In this document: positions 20,525 through 28,298 of the stretch, in pieces | Numbering within the stretch: position 1 is the stretch's first letter | How the letters are laid out: each line of letters begins with the position of its first letter | NCBI GenBank assembly: GCA_027487485.1 | Contig: JAIYDN010000012.1 | Span: 186,001-250,000, forward strand | Length of the DNA: 64,000 nucleotides | Source of the DNA: Planctomycetaceae bacterium | Lineage (GTDB): Bacteria > Planctomycetota > Planctomycetia > Pirellulales > Pirellulaceae | Direction of reading: 5' to 3' | The notes under the pieces: model-generated | The model's input: only the letters and a program-made list of their open reading frames with translations | What the model was told of the DNA's origin: nothing | Database searches by the model: none | Program-made: the position numbers and the translations under genes

Positions 20525-21312
20525 CAGCGATTCCCCTCCGACAGAATCGCTGGATCCACGGGACCCGCGGACGTGCTCTTGGATTGTGATGAACCGACAT
20601 TGAACGCTTGAGCATTGGCGGCGAACTGGTCTTGATTTAAGTCTCGAGCAATATTCCCATCGCGAAACATCAACAGCCGAAACGCAGATCTCGCAACATT
20701 GGCATCATGGGTCACCATCACAATGGTCTGGTTCGAATCGCGAGCAAGATCTGCAAGCAACTGCGTAATTCTTCCGCTTTGTCGCGAATCCAAATTCCCC
20801 GTAGGCTCATCGGCTAAAAGAATCGCCGGCTTGATCGCTAAAGCCCGAGCGACGGCAACACGTTGTTGCTCGCCACCGGAAAGCTTAGCGGGAATGTGAG
20901 CGGCCCGATGCGTCAGCTCCACGCGTTCCAATGCTTCCATCGCCCTTGCTTTGGCGGACTTCCAATCAAGTCCATCCAATTCCAACGGAAGAGCCACATT
21001 CTCCACGGCCGACAGTGTCGGGATCAAATTGAACGCCTGAAAAACAAATCCAATCTTGCGACGCCGAAGTAGCGTTCGTTCATCATCGCTCAAATTTGCA
21101 ATGTCGACCCCATCTAAAATCACTCGTCCACTCGTCGGCGGCTCGATCCCACCGATAATACTCATCAAAGTGCTCTTCCCCGATCCGGAAGGGCCCATGA
21201 CTGCTACGAATTCACCGCTCTCGATGGACAAGTCCACGCCGCGGAGAACTTCCACCGCGACATCTCCGGTACCGAATTGCTTGCATAATCCATGAGTGCT
21301 AATAATCGGCAT
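20524..21312 (-). CDS. ABC transporter ATP-binding protein, MacB/LolD type
   Basis: About 262 residues. Walker A is GPSGSGKST, the Q-loop is GFVFQAFNL, the signature is LSGGEQQRVAVARA, Walker B is ILLADEPTGNLD and the switch His is in VMVTHD. This is the pattern of LolD/MacB ATPases that energise FtsX-type permeases. I start it at the ATG ending at 21312 (MPIISTHGL); a much longer open frame to 21654 runs through the intergenic region and lacks conservation-like features. The last 40 residues are a low-complexity Ser/Asn-rich tail. Divergent from the SDR gene. Confidence 0.92.
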   Translation of the reverse strand: MPIISTHGLCKQFGTGDVAVEVLRGVDLSIESGEFVAVMGPSGSGKSTLMSIIGGIEPPTSGRVILDGVDIANLSDDERTLLRRRKIGFVFQAFNLIPTLSAVENVALPLELDGLDWKSAKARAMEALERVELTHRAAHIPAKLSGGEQQRVAVARALAIKPAILLADEPTGNLDSRQSGRITQLLADLARDSNQTIVMVTHDANVARSAFRLLMFRDGNIARDLNQDQFAANAQAFNVGSSQSKSTSAGPVDPAILSEGNR

Positions 21313-21443
21313 CGGTAAATTTTCGGTAAAAAACTGGGGCAAGAAGCAGCCGATTATACAGGCTGACCGAAAACCCTTGCAGCCCCCCTGGGTTGGGCTA
21401 TAAGTATGCCGTCCAAGAAACAAATAGTCAGTAAAAGAAAGGA

Positions 21444-22430
21444 TTGGAAGTGCGTTTGCTCGTAACCGGAGGTACTGGACTACTGGGAAACAATGTGATT
21501 CGGTCTGCTTTAAGCCGCGGATTCGAGGTGGCTGCCGTGGCTCGTTCCGGTAGCGACCATCCCGCCTTTGCTGGTTTGCCAATTCAGGTTTTTTCAGCTG
21601 ATTTATCCAATCCCGACTCGCTGAAGCCCGTCTTTGAGTCGCGTTTTGATGCAATTGTGCACACGGCCGCTCATATTCATATCGGCTGGAGCCAAATGCA
21701 AGAGGCTTTGCGGATCAATCGCGATGGGACGAAAACGTTGCTAAACTTTGCCCAAGAGCAGGATACTCATTTCGTCCATGTTTCGACCGTCAACACGCTC
21801 GCGATCGGCTCGCAGACATCACCGGCCCACGAAGAAACCGCCGGGGACGGACAAATCCCATGCACTTACGTCGTTTCAAAACGTGCTGCTGAACTAGAAG
21901 TAAAGAAAGCCGTGGAAGCAGGGCAGAAAGCGACCATCGTCCATCCCGCGTTTATGCTGGGCCCTTGGGACTGGAAGCCCAGCAGTGGAAAGATGGTTCA
22001 AGCGCTCCAAGGTTTTGCATTACTGGCTCCTTCCGGAGGCTGTTCCGTTTGCGACCCGCGTGATGTCTCCGATGCTATCTTGAACACGATCGAAACCACT
22101 CCGACTGGCCGCCATTTCATTTTGGGTGGCGAAAACCTAACCTATCTGGAACTCTGGCGACGAATCTCCCACCAGCTCGGAAAGCGAGGCCCGTTCACCT
22201 ACATGCGATTGCCCGGCCGACTGGTAGCTTGCACGGCTGGCGATTTTATAGGAAGGTTGACCGGCACCGAACCTCCGATCAACTCCGCAGCCGTCACCAT
22301 GACGACTCAGTTTCATTGGTATTCTAGCGAACGAGCCATCCAAGAACTGAACTATCGATTTCGCCCCGCAGATGATTCCATTCGTGATTCCATCGCATGG
22401 CTTCGAAGCCACAACATGCTACGTTCGTAA
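21444..22430 (+). CDS. NAD-dependent epimerase/dehydratase (extended SDR)
   Basis: 328 residues. The N-terminal Rossmann motif is VTGGTGLLGNNV (GxxGxxG) and the catalytic pair is in YVVSKRAAE (YxxxK), with Ser in HVSTVNT. The region FMLGPWDWKPSSG is typical of dihydroflavonol-4-reductase-like and hopanoid-associated SDRs. It probably oxidises or reduces a sugar nucleotide, steroid or flavonoid-like alcohol; the substrate cannot be read. The start is TTG 21444 or GTG 21450. It is divergent from the ABC operon, and the 130-base gap would carry both promoters. Confidence 0.88.
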   Translation: MEVRLLVTGGTGLLGNNVIRSALSRGFEVAAVARSGSDHPAFAGLPIQVFSADLSNPDSLKPVFESRFDAIVHTAAHIHIGWSQMQEALRINRDGTKTLLNFAQEQDTHFVHVSTVNTLAIGSQTSPAHEETAGDGQIPCTYVVSKRAAELEVKKAVEAGQKATIVHPAFMLGPWDWKPSSGKMVQALQGFALLAPSGGCSVCDPRDVSDAILNTIETTPTGRHFILGGENLTYLELWRRISHQLGKRGPFTYMRLPGRLVACTAGDFIGRLTGTEPPINSAAVTMTTQFHWYSSERAIQELNYRFRPADDSIRDSIAWLRSHNMLRS

Positions 22431-22521
22431 GCGATCGACGGGCTAGAGTCGAACGAGAATGAATCTTCACCGCCATGACCATTGCCCTTCAAGCCGAAAA
22501 TGATGAAACGAGGACAACATC

Positions 22522-23013
22522 TTGAGTCAAAATCACTGGGAAGCAGTTGAACGAGCGATCGCACTGGGAACAAAAGCCCATCTCGGTCAACGCGACAAAG
22601 CTGGGCACCCCTACGTTTTGCACCTGATCCGCGTCATGGAGTCAGTATCCTGCCCCATCGAAAAACAGGCGGCCATGCTTCATGACTATCTGGAAGATAC
22701 CGATGGATCGATCGCCGTTCTGAAGAGCCACTCCATCAGCGAGGGGGCCATCGAAGCGATCGAACTGCTGACGCGTCAAACGACAGTAAGCTATTGCGAT
22801 TATGTCATTGCCCTCAAAAAGAACGAGATCGCACGTGCGGTCAAGTTAGCTGACATTGAAGACAATTATCGCGTTGGTCGTGTCGCCTATCGGTCCAGTT
22901 TCGAAAACGAAGACTCACTTCGCATGCAACGGTACGCATTAAGCCATCAGTTTCTTCGCAATGAAATATCGGAGGTAGAGTACACGAATAGAATGCAACC
23001 GATCGAAGACTAG
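22522..23013 (+). CDS. HD-domain protein resembling RelA/SpoT hydrolase domain
   Basis: 163 residues. The pattern HPYVLHLIRVMESV, then AAMLHDYLEDTDG and AVKLADIEDN, follows the HD metal-site order (H, HD, D) seen in the (p)ppGpp hydrolase domain of RelA/SpoT and in small MESH1-like proteins. No synthetase or regulatory domain is present. It probably hydrolyses a nucleotide such as ppGpp or NADPH, which is inference. The start is TTG 22522, preceded by GAGGACAAC, a fair ribosome-binding site. Confidence 0.8.
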   Translation: MSQNHWEAVERAIALGTKAHLGQRDKAGHPYVLHLIRVMESVSCPIEKQAAMLHDYLEDTDGSIAVLKSHSISEGAIEAIELLTRQTTVSYCDYVIALKKNEIARAVKLADIEDNYRVGRVAYRSSFENEDSLRMQRYALSHQFLRNEISEVEYTNRMQPIED

Positions 23014-23039
23014 ATGGCGACTTGCACAAGTCACGCCCC

Positions 23040-23537
23040 TCAACCATCGCGACCAGCAACGATCCCGGCTTGAAGCACCGCCGGAAGACGACGAACTCGC
23101 CCTGTTCGATCGACGCATGCAATCACGCTTTGACCTGTAACAATAAGAGATTCTTTGTCGTTAGAACCACCCTGCTTACTCTCGGCTGAGCCGGTTTCAA
23201 CCGAACGGACCAATCGATACGCATGTTCGATCCTTGCGCCATGGCAATGGTGTAGCGTTGTCTCCAACCGAAGATCGTCGTCGAACTCTGCGGGCAAATG
23301 AAACTCAATTTGCATCGACTTCACAACCAGCATCAAGCCAGTGGCTTCCAATTCCTTATACGAGATTCCGCAAGAGCGAAGCATCTCAACCCGCCCTCGT
23401 TCGAAGTAGTTCAGATATTGCGAATTGTGGACACGTCCCTGCCCATCGGTCTCGTGATATCGCACTCGCACTTCGATCGAATGCGTTCTTGCAAGCGACA
23501 CACTTGGGTCGCCTGTGAAAGTGGGATCGCTAGTCAA
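23040..23537 (-). CDS. Acyl-CoA thioesterase, 4HBT (YbgC-like)
   Basis: 165 residues of the hot-dog fold. The motif RVRYHETDGQGRVHNSQYLNYFERGRVEML near residues 22-55 matches the 4-hydroxybenzoyl-CoA thioesterase family, where the Asp of YxETDxxG is catalytic; here the sequence is YHETDGQG. It should hydrolyse acyl-CoA thioesters in the cytosol. The C-terminal part contains an extra Ser/Gly-rich loop (about residues 112-125). It converges on the HD-domain gene and lies 45 bases from the next minus-strand gene. Confidence 0.9.
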   Translation of the reverse strand: MTSDPTFTGDPSVSLARTHSIEVRVRYHETDGQGRVHNSQYLNYFERGRVEMLRSCGISYKELEATGLMLVVKSMQIEFHLPAEFDDDLRLETTLHHCHGARIEHAYRLVRSVETGSAESKQGGSNDKESLIVTGQSVIACVDRTGRVRRLPAVLQAGIVAGRDG

Positions 23538-23582
23538 TGTAGTTCCTTTTCCATCTTGCCCGACAACTTGCCTAGCGAAAAT

Positions 23583-24311
23583 CTATGCTGCTTCCGTCCC
23601 CAACGCTTTGGAACGGGCTGATGTTTTACGCTTTTTGGATTTCTTTGGGGCCACTTGGTAAACGATCGAGTTGCCTCGCTTGCCTACCGGCTTGGTGGCG
23701 TTGCATTTACAAAGTGTGTAAGCGATTTGTTGTGCAAACCAACGCGGTTGCCCAATCGCCTCCGATAACTCCAATGTATCAAACTGCTTGGGCAGCTGGG
23801 GGGCCCCTAACAGCAACCAAAGATCATCGATGCTGTTCAGGATGGTTGCATCGTGAACTTTCGCAAGATGTTGATCCAAAACTTGATACTGCTTTCGTTT
23901 CCAGCGTTTGTTGACGCGATCGATTCGACGTTCAACACAATCCACCGCGAGAACTTCAAGGATCAAACTTGGGTGAGGAAAAACCTGGGTGAAATGAATC
24001 AGCTCGCGAAAAATGTCCAAAGGCTTCAGCTTTTTGGGACTCCTGCGCCGCCGAAGAAGACTGCCCCCATCGCGGTCATACGTTTCAATCCACTTGTTGC
24101 CGATGCTGGGCTTGATGATTCGCAGCTGATGTCCATTCGCCAAAAGCTGCAACGCTTTCTTTCGAATCGACCCAAGGCCCGAGTGCTGAATTTCCACCAA
24201 GGCTCCTGTTGCATCGATCGCATCAATTCGATATCCATCCACAGTCACTTCGACCGATTCGCTGTTGGCCGCAAAATAATGCTTTAATTCTCGATGCAAA
24301 GAAGTTTCCAT
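23583..24311 (-). CDS. Conserved-looking unknown protein, nuclease-like N-terminus
   Basis: About 242 residues, unrecognised. The N-terminal part reads ETSLHRELKHYF, then VDGYRIDAI and ALVEIQHSGLGSIRKKALQLL. The spacing of Glu, Asp and E-x-Q resembles the core of PD-(D/E)XK nucleases, but this is inference. The middle is helical and the C-terminus is very basic (KKSKKRKTS), suggesting nucleic acid contact. ATG 24311 was chosen; an upstream in-frame ATG at 24386 adds 25 residues. Confidence 0.65.
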   Translation of the reverse strand: METSLHRELKHYFAANSESVEVTVDGYRIDAIDATGALVEIQHSGLGSIRKKALQLLANGHQLRIIKPSIGNKWIETYDRDGGSLLRRRRSPKKLKPLDIFRELIHFTQVFPHPSLILEVLAVDCVERRIDRVNKRWKRKQYQVLDQHLAKVHDATILNSIDDLWLLLGAPQLPKQFDTLELSEAIGQPRWFAQQIAYTLCKCNATKPVGKRGNSIVYQVAPKKSKKRKTSARSKALGTEAA

Positions 24312-24433
24312 CGCGCGATCATAGCGAATGGGTTTGCATTCAAACAAGTCTGAAATTCTAGGAATGAAATGCCGTTTGATGTACACTTAGAGATTGAGGC
24401 CCCCATCCCACCCCTCCTGACGCCCCGCCAATC

Positions 24434-25873
24434 ATGAACATCTCTCAGTTGCTTTCCAATTGCTCTCTCGGACGCCGCGAAGTGCTCTCGAAGTTCGGTA
24501 TCGGATTCGGAGCACTCGCTTTGCACGAACTGCTAAAAGATTCGGCCGTAGGTGGAGAAATTGACCAAGCCAATCCCTTGGCGCCGAAAGCTCCCCATTT
24601 CGCAGCCAAAGCGAAACGAGTCATTCACATTTTTGCGAACGGGGGGCCATCCCACGTCGACACCTTCGACAACAAACCTTCCATCACGAAGTATGCTGGC
24701 CAGCCAATTCCTGGCGAAACTCCTCGAACGGAACGGCCCACCGGATTTCTGTACGCTTCCCCGTTCAAATTTGAGCGATACGGCCAGTCTGGACTAGAAA
24801 TCAGCGAACTGTTTTCCAAGACAGCACAACACGCTGACGACCTGTGTGTTATCCGCTCCATGCATGCCAATGTGCCAAACCATGAACCTTCGCTTCTTCT
24901 GATGAACACGGGTGAAGCACGCCAAATCCGCCCAAGTATGGGATCTTGGCTGACCTATGGGCTCGGCACGGAGAATCAAAACTTGCCTGCCTTTATTGCC
25001 ATGTGCCCAGGTGGCTACCCCATCCAAGAGTCTCAGAACTGGCAATCTGGCTTCCTGCCTGGCATTTATCAAGGAACGTATATCGATACAGTCCACGAAA
25101 CCATCGACAAATTGATCGAGCATATTGTCAATAGCCGTCTATCTCGAGAACAACAGCGCCAGCAGCTTGATCTGATTCAGTCCTTCAACAATGAACATCG
25201 CGTCGAACGCCCCGGCGATGCCCTGATCGACGCAAGAATCCAATCGTTCGAGCTCGCCTACCGAATGCAAGGCGAAGCCGCTGAGATTTTCGATGTCAAA
25301 CAGGAACCTCAACACATTCTGGACATGTATGGGCCCGGTGTGCAAGCTCGCCAGCTTTTGATCGCCCGCCGCTTGTTGGAACACGGTGTCCGCTACATCC
25401 AGGTTTGGCACGGAGCCGGTCAGCCTTGGGATAGCCATGACCATATTGAAAAAGAACATCGACGGCTCGCTGGGGAATGCGATCAAGGGATCGCTGCCCT
25501 GCTAACCGATTTGAAGCAACGGGACATGCTCAAAGACACGCTTGTCATTTGGGGGGGCGAGTTTGGTAGAACGCCAACGGTCGAACTTCCAAAAGAGGGT
25601 TCCAACGCAGGCACGATCTCCGGACGCGACCATAACCACTATGGCTTCACCACATGGCTCGCAGGCGGAGGTGTCAAAGGTGGTATGGCCTACGGCGCCA
25701 CTGATGAATTTGGTTTCAAGGCGGTCGAGAATCGGATGCACGTACATGATTTACATGCTTCCATCTTGCATCTGATGGGTTTCAACCACGAGAAATTGAC
25801 CTACCGTTGGGCGGGACGCGACTTTCGATTGACGGACGTACACGGAAGAGTGATTCATGAACTGTTTGCCTAA
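24434..25873 (+). CDS. DUF1501 family protein
   Basis: 479 residues. The N-terminus GRREVLSKFGIGFGALALHELL is a twin-arginine-like export signal. It is followed by HIFANGGPSHVDTFDNKP, GEFGRTP and GGGVKGGMAYGATDEFG, hallmarks of DUF1501, a family related to sulfatases/alkaline phosphatases and greatly expanded in planctomycetes. Members usually lie beside a DUF1553/DUF1549 (PSD1) cytochrome-like gene; none is here. Likely periplasmic, of unknown substrate. The MMPL gene follows after 12 bases. Confidence 0.92.
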   Translation: MNISQLLSNCSLGRREVLSKFGIGFGALALHELLKDSAVGGEIDQANPLAPKAPHFAAKAKRVIHIFANGGPSHVDTFDNKPSITKYAGQPIPGETPRTERPTGFLYASPFKFERYGQSGLEISELFSKTAQHADDLCVIRSMHANVPNHEPSLLLMNTGEARQIRPSMGSWLTYGLGTENQNLPAFIAMCPGGYPIQESQNWQSGFLPGIYQGTYIDTVHETIDKLIEHIVNSRLSREQQRQQLDLIQSFNNEHRVERPGDALIDARIQSFELAYRMQGEAAEIFDVKQEPQHILDMYGPGVQARQLLIARRLLEHGVRYIQVWHGAGQPWDSHDHIEKEHRRLAGECDQGIAALLTDLKQRDMLKDTLVIWGGEFGRTPTVELPKEGSNAGTISGRDHNHYGFTTWLAGGGVKGGMAYGATDEFGFKAVENRMHVHDLHASILHLMGFNHEKLTYRWAGRDFRLTDVHGRVIHELFA

Positions 25874-25885
25874 GCGACCCTGCTG

Positions 25886-28132
25886 TTGAATACCCTACGA
25901 CGCATTCGACTTGTGTCTTGGTTTGTGGTACTGGCTACTGTTCTGTCCATCCCGCTTGGATTGTGGGCGGTGTTTCATTTGCCCATGGGATCCGCTGGTG
26001 TTCATGATTGGCTTCCCGAAGGAAAGCCAGAACGAATACGTTACGAAAAGTTTGTAGCCGACTTTGGAAATGATCAAGTCGTTCTGATTTCTTGGGACGA
26101 TTGCCAACTCGAAGACCCCCGATTAACTGAGTTTCAAACTCAGCTTCAGTCCAGCTCTGAATTTGAATCCCATTTCAGCGTGCTCGAGTCGACGGATCAG
26201 CTTATGGCAAGCCTGACCGCCGCACCGCTGCAATTGAGTGAAGCAGTTGCAAAATCTCGACTCAGCGGCGTTATGATCGGCCAGGACGGCACATCCGCAG
26301 TCCTTGCTCGGGTATCTGATCAAGGAGTCGCCGATCAGAATCGAACGATCGAATTGATTCGACTCGCGGCCGACCAAACCGATGGACTTGGTAGATCCAG
26401 ATTGAGACTTGCAGGAACCGTTTACGAAGCTTTCGCAGTCGACGAAGCTGCGGAGAACAGTCTTAAGAAGTTGGTTTTGCCCTCAAGCTTTCTAGGGCTA
26501 TTGATTTCCTGGTTTTGTTTGAAGCAATTGAAGCGGGCCTTGATCGTATTGGTTATCGCTGGGGTAGGTCAGCTTTTGTCTGTTGCCTTGGTTTATTATT
26601 CTGGCTATCAGTTCAGCGCAGTGCTGATCGTGCTACCCACCCTTGTTTTTATGCTGACGCTTTCAGGTGCCGTTCACTTGATGAATTACCATGCGGAGTG
26701 CCTTAAACAAGGACTTGATTTTGCGGGCGAACGAGCGATGCTCATGGGTTGGAAACCCTGTGCCCTTTCCTCCGTGACCACCATGCTGGGAATGGGATCG
26801 TTGTGTACTAGCCAGCTTGCACCCGTCCGGCAATTTGGGATCTTTTCCGCTATCGGACTTGGAATCGCAACCGTGGTTCTTCTGCTCGGATTTCCAGCGT
26901 TAGTGAACCAGTTTTGTTCCGCGCGCCAAAGTCAACGCAAAGGTATAGACCTTCATCCCTTGGCTGGCCAAGACTCCAACCGCAGTCGTCACTTTTTAAT
27001 CCGCTATTCGAATTGGCTTTTCGGCCAATCCAGCCGCATTTCGTTGGTAGGTATCGCGTTGCTGGTACTGACATGCGGTGGTTTGTATTACTTGGAAGCG
27101 TCCACCAAGTTTACCGACATGTTTCCCGACAAGAGCAAAACAAACCAAGATATGGCTTGGATGGAAGAACACATTGGACCGATCGCTACGGTTGAAGTTC
27201 TTGTTCGATTTTCACCCGAAAGCCAAGCAAACGCCTTGGATCGAGCTGGATGGATCGCGAAAATCTCCGACGCGATCAAGCTTCAGGGCGATGTGGGCGG
27301 AGTCCTTTCGGCTGCGACTTTCTTGCCCGTGTGGTCAGAAACCGGTTCGGTTCGGGCCACTGCGAAACGAGCCCTCATTCGCAAAGGGATTGAAGAATCG
27401 ATTCCAAAGCTTCAACAACAAGGTCTGGTCGCTTCCTCCGAAGTCGGTGAAGTCTGGCGCATTTTGGCCAAGGTCTCCGCTACTTCTCAAGCGGACTATG
27501 CAGCGTTAACTCGGTCGGTCGCAACGGCAACCCATCAAACCCTACAAAACAGTCCGACTTCCCATCACGTCTCGGTCGAATTCACAGGCCTATCTCCTGT
27601 CATGCATGAAACACAGGTCGCGGTCCTGTCTGACCTGGGCTACAGTTTTCTCACCGCTTTTTTATTGATCACACCCATCATGATGTTGATTGCAAAAAGT
27701 TTCGCCGGTGGCCTACTGCTGATGATTCCAAACGTGCTACCCGTTACGCTCGCCTTCGGTTGCATGGGCATCTTAGGATTCGATCTAGATATTGCAGGAA
27801 TCCTAACTGCTAGCATAGCACTAGGCATCGCGGTCGATGATACGCTGCATTTCGTCTGCTGGTACGTGGACGAACTGAAGAAGGATATTTCGAGGGGAGA
27901 GGCCGTAACGTTCACGCTCGACAAATGCGGCGGAGCCATGATTCAAACAACATTGATTAGCTGTTGTTCTATGGGGCCGTTCTTAATGGCTGAATTCTTG
28001 CCAACTCAACAGTTTGCCAAACTGATGATTGTCATGTTGAGCGGTGCTATCGTCGGCGACCTACTTCTGCTGCCTGCACTACTACTCAGCCCGCTCGGTT
28101 TAGTAATCAAGGCGTCCAAAGAACGGTCGTGA
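25886..28132 (+). CDS. RND/MMPL-type membrane transporter
   Basis: 748 residues. The RND layout is clear: TM1, a large extracytoplasmic loop, a TM bundle (residues about 195-345), then a second TM and loop and a second bundle (about 580-745). The motifs AVHLMNYHAECLKQG and ASIALGIAVDDTLHFVCWYVDE are those of MMPL/hopanoid transporters; the Asp pair in the latter belongs to the proton relay. It probably exports lipids or another hydrophobic compound. TTG 25886 is the start. It is probably cotranscribed with DUF1501. Confidence 0.9.
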   Translation: MNTLRRIRLVSWFVVLATVLSIPLGLWAVFHLPMGSAGVHDWLPEGKPERIRYEKFVADFGNDQVVLISWDDCQLEDPRLTEFQTQLQSSSEFESHFSVLESTDQLMASLTAAPLQLSEAVAKSRLSGVMIGQDGTSAVLARVSDQGVADQNRTIELIRLAADQTDGLGRSRLRLAGTVYEAFAVDEAAENSLKKLVLPSSFLGLLISWFCLKQLKRALIVLVIAGVGQLLSVALVYYSGYQFSAVLIVLPTLVFMLTLSGAVHLMNYHAECLKQGLDFAGERAMLMGWKPCALSSVTTMLGMGSLCTSQLAPVRQFGIFSAIGLGIATVVLLLGFPALVNQFCSARQSQRKGIDLHPLAGQDSNRSRHFLIRYSNWLFGQSSRISLVGIALLVLTCGGLYYLEASTKFTDMFPDKSKTNQDMAWMEEHIGPIATVEVLVRFSPESQANALDRAGWIAKISDAIKLQGDVGGVLSAATFLPVWSETGSVRATAKRALIRKGIEESIPKLQQQGLVASSEVGEVWRILAKVSATSQADYAALTRSVATATHQTLQNSPTSHHVSVEFTGLSPVMHETQVAVLSDLGYSFLTAFLLITPIMMLIAKSFAGGLLLMIPNVLPVTLAFGCMGILGFDLDIAGILTASIALGIAVDDTLHFVCWYVDELKKDISRGEAVTFTLDKCGGAMIQTTLISCCSMGPFLMAEFLPTQQFAKLMIVMLSGAIVGDLLLLPALLLSPLGLVIKASKERS

Positions 28133-28171
28133 AAATCGACATCGTCCAAAACCGTTGAAAACAACCCAATG

Positions 28172-28193
28172 CTTCCCCGTTTTTTGGGGGAAG
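28172..28193. terminator. Possible bidirectional terminator hairpin
   Basis: CTTCCCC at 28172-28178 pairs with GGGGAAG at 28187-28193 around a T-rich loop, between the convergent MMPL gene and the PilM operon. No U-run follows, so termination is inferred from position only. Confidence 0.4.
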
Positions 28194-28298
28194 GAAAGGG
28201 TAAAGCTAAGCCACAAGTTTGCACTTAGCAGTAACAAAAGAGTTCAACATGGAAGCATCTCTCGATCCTACTTAAGCGAATCCCTTCGCTTATGGAAA

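Noticed and set aside
20524-21654. 376-codon version of the ABC ATPase
   Set aside because: The first 114 codons run through the divergent promoter region and look non-coding; the domain starts at 21312.
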